Source: Alphaproteobacteria bacterium (lineage in GTDB: Bacteria > Pseudomonadota > Alphaproteobacteria > Micavibrionales > Micavibrionaceae). Taken from it: a stretch of 53,093 bases of DNA. Shown one piece after another: positions 34,438-42,715 of this stretch. Numbering within the stretch: position 1 is the stretch's first letter; every line of letters starts with the position of its first letter. The stretch lies in contig JAEUKN010000003.1 of assembly GCA_016794305.1 (NCBI GenBank), positions 70,707 to 123,799 of the forward strand, given 5' to 3'. The translations under genes were made by a program, and so were the position numbers. Below the pieces are notes generated by a model, which was not told where the DNA came from, made no database searches, and saw nothing but the letters and a program-made list of their open reading frames with translations.

Positions 34438-35864
34438 GTCAACCATATTCAAAATCCGATTCACTCAATCAATCCTCCGCTCCGCCGATTATTTGTTGGT
34501 TTCGTCAGGATTTGCGGTTGAATGATCAACCGGCGTGGAGGGCTGCATGCGAAACATCGCTGCGAACGGGCCAAGCCGTTTTGCCCATTTATATTTTGGA
34601 TGATGCGGCGGCGGGGGAATGGGCGATGGGGGCGGCGTCGCGCGTGTGGCTTTATCATGCGCTCAAAAAACTCAATGAGTCTTTGGGCGGAAATTTGATG
34701 GTGTTTTGCGGCGCGGCGGGTGATATTTTGCTGCAACTTGCGCAAACTTATGCGGCCACCCATGTTTTTTGGAATCGGTGTTATGAACCGTGGCGCATCG
34801 CGCGGGATGAGAAAATTAAAGAGAATTTGCGGTTTCAGACCTCCGCGAAAATTGAGAGTTTGAATGGCTCTCTCCTCTGGGAACCGTGGGAGGTCAAAAA
34901 GGCGGATGGCAGTTATTACAAGGTGTTTACCGCCTTTTATCGGCGGGGATGTTTGGCCGCACCCGCGCCGCGCGCGCCGCTTCCCGCACCGAAATTGCCG
35001 ATGTTTTTTGAAGCCACGCATGAGCCGCCCATTGATCAAAAACCGCACACATATGCACCGGTTAAGTTAGCGGATTTGCAGCTATTGCCCCGCGCCCCGC
35101 GGTGGGATTTGGCGATGATGAGCATTTGGAATGTGGGCGAGCATGCTGCGCACAAAAAATTGCAAGATTTTATAAATCACGGGTTGGCGGGGTATCGTGA
35201 GGGGCGAAATTTTCTGGCGCTGGATCAGACCTCCAAACTCTCGCCCCATCTCCATTTCGGGGAAATTTCACCGCACCAAATTTGGGCGGCGTTGGCCGAT
35301 GTAACCGATGAAAAGCTTGGCCCCGATTTAGATTGTTATCAATCGGAATTGGGCTGGCGGGAATTTGCGCATTCGCTGCTCTATCAATTCCCCGAATTGC
35401 CCGCTATCCCGCTCAATAAAAAATTTATGCGGATGGAGTGGGTGGAGCCTGAGCCGGAGATGCTGACACGCTGGCAGCACGGCGAAACCGGTTATCCGTT
35501 GGTCGATGCAGGCATGCGCGAATTGTGGGCCACGGGATATATGCACAACCGTGTGAGGATGGTTGTGGCATCGTTTTTGGTTAAGGGGTTGCGGTACCAT
35601 TGGCGCGTTGGCGAAGATTGGTTTTGGGATTGTTTGGTGGATGCCGATTTGGCGAATAATGCGGCGTCATGGCAATGGGTGGCGGGGTGCGGGGCCGATG
35701 CCGCGCCGTATTTCCGCATTTTTAACCCGCAACTACAGGCGGAGAAATTTGATGCCAAAAACGCATATATCAACCGTTGGGCGCCTCAGTCGCATAAAAT
35801 CAAGCCGATGATTGACCATGCCGCATCGCGCGATGCTGCGTTGACGGCCTATAAAAAACTATAA
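34434..35864 (+). CDS. phr: Deoxyribodipyrimidine photolyase (class I)
   Basis: The enzyme repairs UV-induced pyrimidine dimers with light. The 476-residue protein has the N-terminal antenna domain (ICWFRQDLRLNDQPAW) and the FAD-binding domain: TSKLSPHLHFGEISPHQIW, WREFAHSLLYQFP, GYPLVDAGMRELWATGYMHN, and RVMVVASFLVK-like plus DLANNAASWQWVAGCGADAAPYF spread over about 365-440. These are the standard photolyase FAD contacts. ATG 34434 overlaps the prmA stop. The downstream UDG-like gene ends 1 bp away on the opposite strand. Confidence 0.94.
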   Translation: MSQPYSKSDSLNQSSAPPIICWFRQDLRLNDQPAWRAACETSLRTGQAVLPIYILDDAAAGEWAMGAASRVWLYHALKKLNESLGGNLMVFCGAAGDILLQLAQTYAATHVFWNRCYEPWRIARDEKIKENLRFQTSAKIESLNGSLLWEPWEVKKADGSYYKVFTAFYRRGCLAAPAPRAPLPAPKLPMFFEATHEPPIDQKPHTYAPVKLADLQLLPRAPRWDLAMMSIWNVGEHAAHKKLQDFINHGLAGYREGRNFLALDQTSKLSPHLHFGEISPHQIWAALADVTDEKLGPDLDCYQSELGWREFAHSLLYQFPELPAIPLNKKFMRMEWVEPEPEMLTRWQHGETGYPLVDAGMRELWATGYMHNRVRMVVASFLVKGLRYHWRVGEDWFWDCLVDADLANNAASWQWVAGCGADAAPYFRIFNPQLQAEKFDAKNAYINRWAPQSHKIKPMIDHAASRDAALTAYKKL

Positions 35865-35865
35865 A

Positions 35866-36789
35866 TCACTCTTGAGAAATAGATGGTTTTTGCTGCAGTC
35901 TTTGCTGCAACTCCTGAAGGTCTTGCCAGGACTCACGTTTGCGATTGGGATTGGTAAGCAGGAAATGCGGAGCATAGGTAATGAGTGCAGGGATTTTTAC
36001 GGGTTCCGGAGTGTCGGTGCCTGAATCTGTCATCTCATACTCCATCCATTGGCCGCGCAATTTATGGAGGCTCGTGTTCAATCCCCAAAGGATTTTCACC
36101 GGCACCGCCCCCATCACCAATAAAAATTTGGGCCGAATCAATTCAATATGTTTGCGCACAAACGGACGCGCAAGATCGAGTTCCCCTTGCGTTGGGCTAC
36201 GATTTCCCGGCGGTCGCCAATGGATACTGTAGGTGAGATAGAGCGAGTTTTCAAGCTCACTCGCTTTGCGGTCACGGCCAATGGCCGCCATCATTTTGTC
36301 GAATAAAATGCCGCCTTCATCGCTAAAAACTTCGCCGCTCAAATCATCCTCAGTGGATGGGCATTCGCCAATGACCATCAATTGAGCCGCAGGATTTCCG
36401 GAGTTAAAGAGGAAATGCGTTGCGGTTTTGCGCAATCCCCAACCGGAAAAATTTTCCGTGAAGCGCGAAAGATCATCAAGCGAATTGATGGCGGCAAGCT
36501 CCCGTTGCGCTTCCCCCAACGCTTCATTTAATCCCAAGGGGGAGATTGGCGCGGCCGCAGCGGGTGCAGCATTTTGAAGTCGCGGTGCAGCATGATCTGA
36601 TGATCTTGCAGCATTTTGAGGGTTCGGAACGGAGGGTTGCGGGCGAATTGTTGGGGACTCATCACCGCGCCCAAACTCTCTCATCAGGCGATTTTGCGGC
36701 ACTTCGCCCACTAGTTCGTCCCAACCAAGAGCGCCATAAAACTCTAAAATTTGTGCGACTATTATGGCGGGGGCGGAAGCGTCATTCAT
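35866..36789 (-). CDS. Uracil-DNA glycosylase family protein (family 4-like) lacking cluster cysteines
   Basis: A 307-residue protein of the uracil-DNA glycosylase superfamily. The family 4-like motif A is LMVIGECPSTEDD (usually GEAPG), with FSDEGGILFDKMMAAIG, SIHWRPPGNRSPT, FLLVMGAVPVKILWG and a motif B-like APHFLL. Typical family 4 enzymes hold a 4Fe-4S cluster with four Cys; here only one Cys exists in the whole protein, in motif A. The first ~100 residues are a poorly conserved Ala/Pro/Gln-rich region. It follows secB by 18 bp on the same strand. Confidence 0.82.
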   Translation of the reverse strand: MNDASAPAIIVAQILEFYGALGWDELVGEVPQNRLMREFGRGDESPTIRPQPSVPNPQNAARSSDHAAPRLQNAAPAAAAPISPLGLNEALGEAQRELAAINSLDDLSRFTENFSGWGLRKTATHFLFNSGNPAAQLMVIGECPSTEDDLSGEVFSDEGGILFDKMMAAIGRDRKASELENSLYLTYSIHWRPPGNRSPTQGELDLARPFVRKHIELIRPKFLLVMGAVPVKILWGLNTSLHKLRGQWMEYEMTDSGTDTPEPVKIPALITYAPHFLLTNPNRKRESWQDLQELQQRLQQKPSISQE

Positions 36790-36807
36790 GGCTTAGCCTA
36801 AAAACAA

Positions 36808-37419
36808 TCAATGGGTTTGCGTGGACGCAGGGGGCAAATTATGAATAGTTTGCTGAGCATTTTGCTGCGTATTTTCTTGTGTTCCGGTCTGATTTGCTGC
36901 CTGATTTTTTGCACCAAATCGCGCCAGATACATTTGCGCAAAATCGACGGGCCCAAGCAAAAGCGCGGGATAGCCACCATCTTGAATCAGATCCGCCAAA
37001 ATTTTACGCGCAAACGGAAATGCCAATTTGGGAATTTCAACCAGCAAAAGCGGATGGTGATGTTCCGCCGCCACTTGGGGCATTGAGGCCGCGACACCAT
37101 ATAAAATTTCGGCAATATAAATCGTTTGATTATTTAGGATTGCGCGGGCTGACAGCCGCAGAGAGACTTCATAGAGTGATTTTACCTGATCATCCTCCAT
37201 CGGCTTGACATCAAGGGAAATATTCACATCCATTTTCGGTTGCTCCTTCATCACCCGCAACGCGTGGGGCGCACCGGGATTTTCAAAAGAAAGGTCCTTC
37301 ACATACTGGGCATGAACCATCACCGGCAAATTATTGACGGATACAGGTGCCTTGTCAGCCTCAGGATTCGTAGATAAATTGGAATTTTGTGCGGGCTCAT
37401 CAGCCGGGAAATCGGTCAT
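36808..37419 (-). CDS. secB: Protein-export chaperone SecB
   Basis: SecB holds preproteins unfolded and hands them to SecA. The 203-residue protein has the SecB core (about 28-165): MVHAQYVKDLSFENPGAP, PKMDVNISLDVKP, HPLLLVEIPKLAFPFARKIL and YPALLLGPVDFAQMYLAR. N- and C-terminal tails are long, Asn/Gln/Thr-rich and not conserved. ATG 37419 is preceded by AAAGGAT. It is divergent from the Tim44-like gene, a pairing seen in many alphaproteobacteria, although a MITE now separates them. Confidence 0.96.
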   Translation of the reverse strand: MTDFPADEPAQNSNLSTNPEADKAPVSVNNLPVMVHAQYVKDLSFENPGAPHALRVMKEQPKMDVNISLDVKPMEDDQVKSLYEVSLRLSARAILNNQTIYIAEILYGVAASMPQVAAEHHHPLLLVEIPKLAFPFARKILADLIQDGGYPALLLGPVDFAQMYLARFGAKNQAANQTGTQENTQQNAQQTIHNLPPASTQTH

Positions 37420-37826
37420 TGTGTTATCCTTTTAAATGTTATCTTTTTAATCATATTAAAGAAAGTCAAGGGAGTTTATGGATCAAGTATATATAAGATT
37501 GCCGGCTAAGAACCTGTTCATGATCTCTACTCTGGCGTTGGCTTTTCACGGTATTTCTGTGCTTCCGCTTCTCACGTACATCTATGTACGATCCGATGCG
37601 GTTCTCGAAAAACCGTAAAAATCCTGTGCCATAGCGAGATTATGAACAGGTTCTAAGAACCTGTAACTATAAACCCGATATAAAATTGGTTAGCAAAAAA
37701 TAAGGGCCGGCACAAGAATTATAGATTCTTCCCTTGTAGAATGTTATGATTTGCTTATATTTGCTGCTATAAAGCGAAGTTATAACTGCTGAGACGCCCT
37801 AAACCAATAGGAAAATAAGGAAGACC
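37420..37826. other. Intergenic region between secB and the Tim44-like gene
   Basis: This 407-bp stretch holds MITE copy 3 (37510-37653), a lone partial end (TAAGAACCTGT) directly after it, and AT-rich sequence. A weak promoter for the Tim44-like gene could be TTGTAG (37734-37739) with TATATT (37756-37761). No coding gene is visible. Confidence 0.6.
37510..37653 (+). mobile_element. MITE copy 3 (144 bp, TAA target duplication)
   Basis: Same orientation as copy 2, exactly 144 bp, flanked by TAA (37507-37509 and 37654-37656). Ends are GAACCTGTTCATGATCTC and GAGATTATGAACAGGTTC (17 of 18 paired). It contains no open frame of note. It sits between the divergent secB and Tim44-like genes. Confidence 0.88.
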
Positions 37827-38579
37827 ATGCCCGCAGAATTGCTTGTTTATATTGTGATTGCCGCCGTGTTGATTATCTGGCTGCGGAATGTTTTGGGGAC
37901 TCGCAACGGCGAGGAACGTGATCGATCCGGCGTTTGGAAGGATTTGGAGCGCACGATTGACTCTCAAAATAGTTCACTCAGAAAAGGAGAAATCATTGAT
38001 ATTATTGATGATGAAGACGCAGCCAAGCTGGATCAGGAAGGGGGATCGTTACCACAGCGAGCCAGTAAAGTTCAGGCCGTAAGCCGCGAGGTTTTGGACC
38101 GGTATTGTGAATTGAGCCGTGAGGTCGAAGGCTTTAATCCTGAAAAATTTGTGGAAGATGCAAAAGAAGCCTTTGCGTTGATCGTTGAATCCTTTGCCCG
38201 CGGTGATACACAGATGCTTAAGGAATTGCTCTCAAGCGGTGTTTATAATGCATTTGCTGCGGTGATTGCGGAGCGTGAGGAGCGAGGGGAAACAATTCAA
38301 ACCGATATTCATGCTGTGAAAACCGCAGAAATTATTGATGTTGAGAGAAAATTTTCCATGGTCTACCTCAAAATTCGCTTTATTGCCGATGAAACCTGTG
38401 TGGTGCGCAATCGTGACGGGCAGATTATTTCGGGCAATCCCGACCGCAGTACGGTGATGAATGATATCTGGACTTTTGGGCGACAAATAAAAACTCGTGA
38501 CCCGGTTTGGTATCTTTACGAAACCAATGATGATGTGGCGGAGGATCACAAAACCCCTTTGCCTGAAGCGAGAGAGTAA
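37827..38579 (+). CDS. Tim44/TimA-like domain membrane protein
   Basis: A 250-residue protein with one N-terminal membrane helix (LLVYIVIAAVLIIWLRNVLG), a charged linker, and a Tim44-like domain (about 95-235) that includes FNPEKFVEDAKEAFALIVES, GDTQMLKELLSSGVYNAF and WTFGRQIKTRDPVWYLYET. Bacterial relatives are inner-membrane proteins with proposed roles in protein export or lipid/heme association. The gene is divergent from secB, which supports a link to protein translocation. ATG 37827 has AAGGAAG upstream. Confidence 0.9.
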   Translation: MPAELLVYIVIAAVLIIWLRNVLGTRNGEERDRSGVWKDLERTIDSQNSSLRKGEIIDIIDDEDAAKLDQEGGSLPQRASKVQAVSREVLDRYCELSREVEGFNPEKFVEDAKEAFALIVESFARGDTQMLKELLSSGVYNAFAAVIAEREERGETIQTDIHAVKTAEIIDVERKFSMVYLKIRFIADETCVVRNRDGQIISGNPDRSTVMNDIWTFGRQIKTRDPVWYLYETNDDVAEDHKTPLPEARE

Positions 38580-38690
38580 GCTGATCGCTCTTTCGCGGCA
38601 CATCGAAATTTGATAGGATGTTGGCAATTAAACATCATCGCCTCTGGTAAATGGCGAAATGACGGGGCTTTGGAAAGTGGGATCGGGAGA

Positions 38691-39611
38691 ATGGCGCAAA
38701 GTGACACAATAATGGTTGATAGCGGAGTCATTGACGAAGGCCTTATGGCGTTGTCCGCGCGGCCGATGGATTATTTTTCACTCCTGAAACCGCGGGTGAT
38801 GAGTTTGGTGGTCTTCACGGGCGTGGTGGGATTCTGGCTGGCGCCTGCGCGTGAATCGCTTCATCCGTTTTTGGCCCTGATCGGGATTCTGGCTTTGGCA
38901 TTGGGTGCTGGGGCGGCGGGCGCGTTTAACATGTGGTATGACCGCGATATTGATGCGGTGATGCTGCGCACCAAAAATCGCGCCGTGCCGAGTGGGCGGG
39001 TGGCCCCCGATGATGCACTGGGGTTTGCGATTTTTTGCAGTTTGTTGGCGTTTATGATGATGGGGCTTGCGACCAACTGGCTCGCCGCCGGAATTCTGGC
39101 CTTTGCGAGTTTTTTTTATAGTGTGATTTATACCGTTTTCCTCAAACGCTCCACCGCGCAAAATATCGTGATTGGCGGGGCGGCGGGGGCGTTTCCGCCG
39201 GTGATCGGTTGGGCGATGGCGGGGGGCGGGGTCGGTTTTGAACCAATCTTGCTGTTTTTGCTGATTTTCCTGTGGACTCCGCCGCATTTCTGGGCTTTGG
39301 CTTTGTTTTCCAATGAAGATTATAAACGCGCGGGCGTGCCGATGCTCCCGCTGGTGCGCGGGGTCAAATCCACGAAAATCCATATGATGGCCTATTGCGC
39401 CGTGTTGGCCGCGATCAGCATTTTGCCGTATTTTTTGGCCTATCAAAACTCGCTTTATTTACTCATTGCGGCGGTTTTGAACTTTATTTTTGTGGCGTCC
39501 GCCGTCAAAGTCTGGCGCAGCGATGATTTAAAAGATGCGCGGCGCATGTTCGGATTTTCAATTTTTTATTTATTTGCCCTTTTCTTGGCCCTCATGGTCT
39601 GTCATACTTAA
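38691..39611 (+). CDS. ctaB: Protoheme IX farnesyltransferase (heme O synthase)
   Basis: CtaB/CyoE attaches a farnesyl group to heme b to give heme O for cytochrome oxidase. The 306-residue protein has about eight membrane helices, the substrate motif NMWYDRDIDAVMLRTKNR and YTVFLKRSTAQNIVIGG, then LWTPPHFWALALF. ATG 38691 gives the family-length N-terminus; an upstream start at 38610 and a downstream ATG (MVDSG) are possible. It opens the oxidase-assembly cluster, but coxB and coxA, which usually precede it, are not here. Confidence 0.94.
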   Translation: MAQSDTIMVDSGVIDEGLMALSARPMDYFSLLKPRVMSLVVFTGVVGFWLAPARESLHPFLALIGILALALGAGAAGAFNMWYDRDIDAVMLRTKNRAVPSGRVAPDDALGFAIFCSLLAFMMMGLATNWLAAGILAFASFFYSVIYTVFLKRSTAQNIVIGGAAGAFPPVIGWAMAGGGVGFEPILLFLLIFLWTPPHFWALALFSNEDYKRAGVPMLPLVRGVKSTKIHMMAYCAVLAAISILPYFLAYQNSLYLLIAAVLNFIFVASAVKVWRSDDLKDARRMFGFSIFYLFALFLALMVCHT

Positions 39612-39614
39612 ACC

Positions 39615-39818
39615 ATGAATGACACAATCAAAAATGATGCGGCAATGGAAAATTCGCTCCCCCTCGCGACCGAAGGCGCGCTCTCCGGACATGTCCCGAA
39701 TGCCGAGTTTTTGGCGCGGCGGCGGGCCAAAAATTTTGCCATGTTGGCCTTGATTTTGGGGCTGGTGGTGGTGATTTTTATCATGACGATTCTTAAAATG
39801 AAGGCGGGTGCGTCATAA
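39615..39818 (+). CDS. CoxF-like small membrane protein
   Basis: A 67-residue protein with a basic segment (FLARRRAKNFAM) and one membrane helix (LALILGLVVVIFIMTILKM). Its size, topology and position between ctaB and ctaG match the small CoxF proteins of alphaproteobacterial oxidase clusters. It starts 3 bp after the ctaB stop. The function is assembly-related by association only. Confidence 0.75.
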   Translation: MNDTIKNDAAMENSLPLATEGALSGHVPNAEFLARRRAKNFAMLALILGLVVVIFIMTILKMKAGAS

Positions 39819-39820
39819 TC

Positions 39821-40525
39821 ATGAGGGATGCTATGTTCAAATTCCGAAAACTCCACAAAATCCCTATGCCCGTAAGGCAGCTTGGCCTTATTCTTTCGGC
39901 CATAATCGCCATGATGGGCGGGCCTGGAACGGCGCAAGCGGAGGAACGTTATATGACTCTCTGGCCCAATCAACGGGCATCGCATCAGGCGGACATTGAA
40001 ACGGACGCCGAAAAATATCATGCGCGCGGGCAATCCTATGTTGATCATCTCTATGATACAGGGGGTGAGAGCGATATCACCGATCCCGATGATTTGCATG
40101 AGATGGATTTGGAGCTTTATCCGGCGGCGTTACAGCCGGTGGATGTAGATATTAACGAGGTTGCGGGAATCGTAAAGGCATCGGGGCAGGGCGAAGTGAT
40201 CGAAAATCCCGCGCCGCTGCCGAAGGAAAAAGCGGCTACAAAATTAGATCCGAAGGCTGAGTCCAAGACTGAACTTAAGACTGAACCCACGACTGAGCCT
40301 AAAACTGATCCTAAGGTTGAGATCAAGCCCGATGCCAAAAATGAGTCTGCTTCAGATCCTGAGGATAGCAAAACTGAAGTGAAAACGGACATTCAAAACA
40401 GCGCGGCGGTAAAATCTGTGCCAGAGTCTGAGCCTAAAGCTGAGGCTAGCCCTCTCTTTCAAAAGCAAGATTTGCTCTTCGAGCCACCAATGTCTGCGTT
40501 TCCTCTTGAGACAAAAAGTCCGTAA
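39821..40525 (+). CDS. Secreted low-complexity protein of unknown function in the oxidase cluster
   Basis: I do not recognise this 234-residue protein. It has a signal peptide (LGLILSAIIAMMGG, ending about GTAQAEE), a short unique region (ERYMTLWPNQRASH, about 40-120) and a C-terminal half built of Lys/Thr/Glu/Pro repeats (KTELKTEPTTEPKTDPK). It starts 2 bp after the CoxF-like gene and precedes ctaG by 44 bp, so it is probably co-transcribed. It sits where alphaproteobacterial clusters normally have nothing or a very small gene. Confidence 0.65.
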   Translation: MRDAMFKFRKLHKIPMPVRQLGLILSAIIAMMGGPGTAQAEERYMTLWPNQRASHQADIETDAEKYHARGQSYVDHLYDTGGESDITDPDDLHEMDLELYPAALQPVDVDINEVAGIVKASGQGEVIENPAPLPKEKAATKLDPKAESKTELKTEPTTEPKTDPKVEIKPDAKNESASDPEDSKTEVKTDIQNSAAVKSVPESEPKAEASPLFQKQDLLFEPPMSAFPLETKSP

Positions 40526-40569
40526 TGTAGATCGGGAAGTTTTGGCGCACTCAGCATTGTTTTTCCCCC

Positions 40570-41208
40570 ATGGATGATTCTTCCCCCCCTTCTTCCTCAG
40601 CCTCCCCGCCTCTTTCTTCACATCAGGAATCGGAGGATATCGCGGCGCGGAACCGCCGCACTTTGTGGATGGTGGGGATCGTGATTTTATGCATGGTGGG
40701 GTTGACGGCGGCCTCTGTCCCGCTTTATCGGCTATATTGTCAGGTGACGGGCTATGGCGGTAAAGCCAACCGCCAAGAAAAGCCATTGGATATGAAAATT
40801 CTGGACCGTGAGATAAAAGTGCGGTTTAACAGCGATGTGGCCGATAATCTAAATTGGCGTTTTAAGGCTGATCAACCGCCGGTATCCGTCAAATTGGGGC
40901 AGGAGATGATGATCAGTTTTTCGGCGGAAAATATGGGGGATAGGGCCGTTGCGGGGACTGCGCTATTTAACGTCTCCCCGCCGCAGGCAGGCGTATATTT
41001 CCACAAAACCCAGTGTTTTTGCTTTGATTATCAGATGATTGCGCCGCACAAACAGGTGCATTTCCCCGTGGTTTTCTATATTGACCCAGCGTTGGATCGT
41101 GATGAACAGCTCAAAGACCTAAAATCCGTGACTTTATCCTATGTTTTTTACCGCGCCGAATCACCCGAACTCGACCGCGCGTTGCAGGACTTTTATAATC
41201 AGCCGTAA
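40570..41208 (+). CDS. ctaG: Cytochrome c oxidase assembly protein CtaG/Cox11
   Basis: CtaG delivers copper to the CuB site of cytochrome oxidase subunit I. The 212-residue protein has an N-terminal membrane anchor (about 37-57, VGIVILCMVGLTAASVPLYR), the YCQVTGYGG signature and a periplasmic Ig-like domain. The copper-binding motif is TQCFCFDYQ, preceded by AGVYFHK. The first ~35 residues are Ser/Pro-rich. All essential family residues that I know are present. Confidence 0.94.
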   Translation: MDDSSPPSSSASPPLSSHQESEDIAARNRRTLWMVGIVILCMVGLTAASVPLYRLYCQVTGYGGKANRQEKPLDMKILDREIKVRFNSDVADNLNWRFKADQPPVSVKLGQEMMISFSAENMGDRAVAGTALFNVSPPQAGVYFHKTQCFCFDYQMIAPHKQVHFPVVFYIDPALDRDEQLKDLKSVTLSYVFYRAESPELDRALQDFYNQP

Positions 41209-41323
41209 TGGTGTATAATAATGTGTTAGTTTACACTTCTTTATCATTCTTAAGCTTACAATTAAAATCTGTGGTTTTATCAAAATTTCAAAAATCGAAA
41301 AACGCGAACAAGGAAGCAGCAAA

Positions 41324-42265
41324 ATGAGCGAACATACAGCAGATATTTCCTATGGCACCACGGGTGAACATCATCCGTATCACCTTGTGCGCCCCAGTAT
41401 CTGGCCATTGGCGGGGGCTTTGGCGGGCGGAATTTTTGCGCTTGGGATGATTCTCTTTATGCATGATGTGGCGTGGGGCGATGTGAAATTCGGCCTGTGG
41501 GGGCCGTTATTGGGCGTGGCGGCGATTTTGGCCGTGATGGGCTTTTGGTGGAAAGATGTGATCGGCGAAAGTATTCATGAACATGTCCATAATAAGATTA
41601 CCGAGCGCGGGTTAAAGCTCGGTATGGCGCTGTTTATTATCTCTGAAATCATGTTTTTTTCGGCGTTTTTCGGCGCGTTTTTTGATTTAAGTTTGTTTGT
41701 CGATGATGTGAAGCAATATTTGCGGCATGATTATGCAATGGGGGTGTGGCCTCCGCCCTTTATTCATCCTGTTGATCCGTTCGATTTACCGTTTTTGATG
41801 ACAATGATTTTGGTGCTCTCCGGGACCACAGTCACATGGGCGCATCATGCGATTTTACATGGGCAGAAAAATGCCGCGACCACGGCGTTGAGCCTGACAG
41901 TCTTGCTGGGCTTGGTGTTCGTGGGGTTGCAGGCGTTTGAATATGCGCACGCGCATTTTAAATTTGGTGACGGATCCTTTGCCTCCACCTTTTACATGGC
42001 GACCGGATTTCACGGATTTCACGTGATCATCGGCACGATTTTCTTGGGCGTTTGCCTCATTCGTAACATGAAGGGGCATTTCCTTCCCCATCGTCATTTC
42101 GGGTTTGAGGCCGCGGCGTGGTATTGGCATTTTGTGGATATTGTGTGGATTTTCCTGTTTTTCGCCGTATATGTTTGGGGCGGCATGGTGGGGATAGGCG
42201 ACCATGAGTCCGCGCGGGCGGCCCTAGAGGCTCAGGCAGCTTCCGCAGGTTCTGCCGGGGAATAA
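41324..42265 (+). CDS. ctaE: Cytochrome c oxidase subunit III
   Basis: Subunit III (CoxC) stabilises the aa3-type oxidase. The 313-residue protein has seven membrane helices. Signatures: HPYHLVRPSIWPLAGALAGG, EIMFFSAFFGAFFDLS, GTTVTWAHHAILHGQK, TGFHGFHVIIGTIFLGVCLI and AAWYWHFVDIVWIFLFF. ATG 41324 has AAGGAAG upstream. A 115-bp AT-rich spacer after ctaG may carry its own promoter. Subunits I and II must be encoded elsewhere. Confidence 0.95.
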   Translation: MSEHTADISYGTTGEHHPYHLVRPSIWPLAGALAGGIFALGMILFMHDVAWGDVKFGLWGPLLGVAAILAVMGFWWKDVIGESIHEHVHNKITERGLKLGMALFIISEIMFFSAFFGAFFDLSLFVDDVKQYLRHDYAMGVWPPPFIHPVDPFDLPFLMTMILVLSGTTVTWAHHAILHGQKNAATTALSLTVLLGLVFVGLQAFEYAHAHFKFGDGSFASTFYMATGFHGFHVIIGTIFLGVCLIRNMKGHFLPHRHFGFEAAAWYWHFVDIVWIFLFFAVYVWGGMVGIGDHESARAALEAQAASAGSAGE

Positions 42266-42271
42266 TTTTGT

Positions 42272-42709
42272 ATGACGGCACCGGTAAAATACCGCTATAT
42301 CCTCTCACGCGGGTTGCATGGGCGTTGCCCGCGCTGTGATTTTGGCGCCCTCTTTAATCCGGGGTTTTGTAATTTGACGCTGCGCCCCGTTTGCCCCCAT
42401 TGCGGGTTGAATTTGGCCAAAAATGATAGTGCAGACGGCCCCGCCGTGTTGTTGATTTTCCTGTTGGGTATCTTGCTGGTGCCATGTGCGTTGCTTTTCG
42501 ATGCGCTTGCCTCTCCGCCGCTATGGGTCCATGGCGTGTTGTGGGGGGTGTTGGCGTTGATCATCACTTTGGGCTGTTTAAAACCCGTAAAATCAATGAT
42601 TTTGGCCATACAATATCACACCAACCCCGCAAGTTGGGAGGGTGAAGATGTGCGCAAGGCCACAGCTATGGACAGAGGCACAGATCAGGACGTTAAGAAA
42701 GAACGTTGA
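42272..42709 (+). CDS. DUF983 family membrane protein
   Basis: A 145-residue protein with two CXXC zinc-knuckle-like pairs (GRCPRCDFGALF and PVCPHCGLNL) followed by two membrane helices. This is the DUF983 pattern. The family lies next to ctaE and surf1 in alphaproteobacterial oxidase clusters, as here, and is presumed to aid oxidase assembly. It starts 6 bp after ctaE. Confidence 0.88.
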   Translation: MTAPVKYRYILSRGLHGRCPRCDFGALFNPGFCNLTLRPVCPHCGLNLAKNDSADGPAVLLIFLLGILLVPCALLFDALASPPLWVHGVLWGVLALIITLGCLKPVKSMILAIQYHTNPASWEGEDVRKATAMDRGTDQDVKKER

Positions 42710-42715
42710 GAAGAA

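Noticed and set aside
40117..40392. Minus-strand open frame rich in Ser, Gly and Val
   Set aside because: It is the antisense of the Lys/Thr/Glu/Pro repeats of the secreted unknown protein.
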